Shown here one piece after another: positions 63,133-64,000 of a stretch of DNA of 64,000 bases. The DNA comes from Streptomyces chartreusis NRRL 3882 (GTDB lineage: Bacteria > Actinomycetota > Actinomycetes > Streptomycetales > Streptomycetaceae): positions 4,108,501-4,172,500 of the forward strand of contig NZ_LT963352.1 in the NCBI RefSeq assembly GCF_900236475.1, read 5' to 3'. The position numbers and the translations under genes were made by a program. Position 1 is the stretch's first letter. The number at the start of each line of letters is the position of its first letter. The notes beneath the pieces were generated by a model. That model saw only the letters and a list, made by a program, of their open reading frames with translations, did not search any database and was not told where the DNA came from.

Positions 63133-64000
63133 CTACGACAGCCGCTTCCCCACCGGCTCCCCCTCCAGCGGCGGTGCCGTCACACCCCCGTGCCGCAGAC
63201 ACTCCGGCCGCTTGCAGCCCGGCGGCGGTCTCCGTACCACCGCGGCCGCGACGACCGCCCCCACCACCAACGCCCCCGCACACCACGCCATCGCCTTCCC
63301 GAAGGCCGCATCGAACGCCCCCGGCTCCCGGTACGCCTCCTCCCCCATCCCCGCCAGCAGCGGCAACGCCGCCACCGCCACCAGCCCCGCCGCGCGAGCC
63401 GCCGCGTTGTTGATCCCGCTGGCCAGCCCCGCCCGGGCCACATCCACCGACCCCAGCACGGTCGCCGTCAGCGGCGCCACCAGCGTGACCATGCCCAGGC
63501 CGAGCACCACCAGCGCCGGCAGCACATCGGCGACGTACGACGCCCCCGGCCCGACCCGCAGCATCAGCAGCATTCCCGCGGCGCACAGCAGCGGCCCCAC
63601 CGTGAGCGGCAGCCGCGGCCCGATCCGGTCGGCCAGCTCGCCGGAGCGCGCCGACAGCACCAGCATCAGCGCGGTCGTCGGCAGCAACGCCGTACCGGCC
63701 GCGAGGGCCGAATAACCCACCACCACCTGGAGCTGGAGCGCGGCGAGGAAGAAGAACCCGCCGAGGGCCGCGTACACGCACAGCGTGACGAGGTTGACCG
63801 CCGTGAACTGGCGGGAGGAGAAGATGTCCGGCGGCATCATCGGCTCGGACCGCCGCCGCTCGACCACCACGAACGCCACGGCCGCGGCCGCCCCCGCCAC
63901 CGCCGTACCGGCCACCACGAGGCCGCCCTCCCCGGCCGCCTCGATCAACGCGTACGTCAGCAGCGCGAGCGCCGAGGCGCCCAGCACCGCCCCCAGCACG
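63133..64000 (-). CDS. MFS drug-exporter-type transporter, C-terminal part (cut by window end)
   Basis: At least 289 residues of the C-terminal half are visible, with about seven membrane helices (for example YAALGGFFFLAALQLQVVVGYSALAAGTALLPTTALMLVLS). RRSEPMMPPDIFSSRQF after a helix is typical of the 14-helix DHA2/EmrB-QacA family. ARAGLASGINNAAARAAG is another typical signature. The N-terminal half lies beyond base 64000. Confidence 0.88.
   Translation of the reverse strand, partial: VLGAVLGASALALLTYALIEAAGEGGLVVAGTAVAGAAAAVAFVVVERRRSEPMMPPDIFSSRQFTAVNLVTLCVYAALGGFFFLAALQLQVVVGYSALAAGTALLPTTALMLVLSARSGELADRIGPRLPLTVGPLLCAAGMLLMLRVGPGASYVADVLPALVVLGLGMVTLVAPLTATVLGSVDVARAGLASGINNAAARAAGLVAVAALPLLAGMGEEAYREPGAFDAAFGKAMAWCAGALVVGAVVAAAVVRRPPPGCKRPECLRHGGVTAPPLEGEPVGKRLS

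Overview
The window is high-GC actinobacterial DNA with Streptomyces character. It has strongly GC-biased codons, frequent GTG starts and 4-bp ATGA/GTGA overlaps between co-directional genes. It carries a wblA gene, twin-TM sensor kinases, a SigE-family sigma factor and rare TTA (bldA-type) codons. The order sigma factor - asd - ask and nearby recR - ybaB matches the conserved chromosomal core of Streptomyces, so this looks like chromosome and not a plasmid or phage. No rRNA, CRISPR array, transposase or integrase was seen. One tRNA (Pro, anticodon CGG) is present.

Layout. 1-6.6 kb: end of an upstream gene, wblA, a class A penicillin-binding protein, a small secreted protein, YqeY, a metallophosphoesterase, a Pr6Pr-type membrane protein and tRNA-Pro. 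6.6-19.3 kb is more accessory: an XRE regulator beside the tRNA, a very large secreted subtilase and a metzincin-like DUF3152 protein, a three-gene response regulator / kinase / lipoprotein operon resembling AfsQ1-Q2-Q3, an FG-GAP secreted protein, a small orphan protein, an oxidoreductase remnant, a PycTM-like membrane protein and a YcgQ/YcgR-type permease pair. 19.3-27.1 kb: a two-RCK potassium-channel-like protein, an S9 peptidase, a methyltransferase, SURF1 and a sigma factor with a membrane partner. 27.1-36.5 kb: a tandem-repeat array downstream of asd, then ask-asd, an OmpR/EnvZ-type two-component pair, small secreted or membrane proteins, DUF5063-recR, ybaB and a SLATT-like protein.

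36.5-51 kb: a membrane-anchored PstS-like protein, a Ser/Thr kinase, a marR/DJ-1 operon with visible operators, a class III aminotransferase with a GntR regulator, a second copy of the small orphan protein, purA, a diacylglycerol-kinase-like gene, a Uma2 protein and a marR-regulated ABC exporter. 51-64 kb: a P450, an SH3 protein, two tandem NarL/LuxR-type two-component systems (the second fused into a four-gene overlapping operon with an acyltransferase and an alpha/beta hydrolase), the kynurenine branch of tryptophan catabolism (tryptophan 2,3-dioxygenase, kynureninase, likely formamidase), a DUF3151 gene and the C-terminal part of an MFS exporter cut by the window end.

Noteworthy signals: a ~360-bp array of about eleven decaying ~32-34-bp repeats that look like copies of the 3' end of asd, stop codon included; TTA codons at codon 3 of the subtilase and codon 17 of the XRE gene; phased direct repeats in front of the AfsQ-like operon; two copies of a dispersed intergenic hairpin element, both at convergent gene ends; and several strong terminators, including a perfect 48-bp palindrome.
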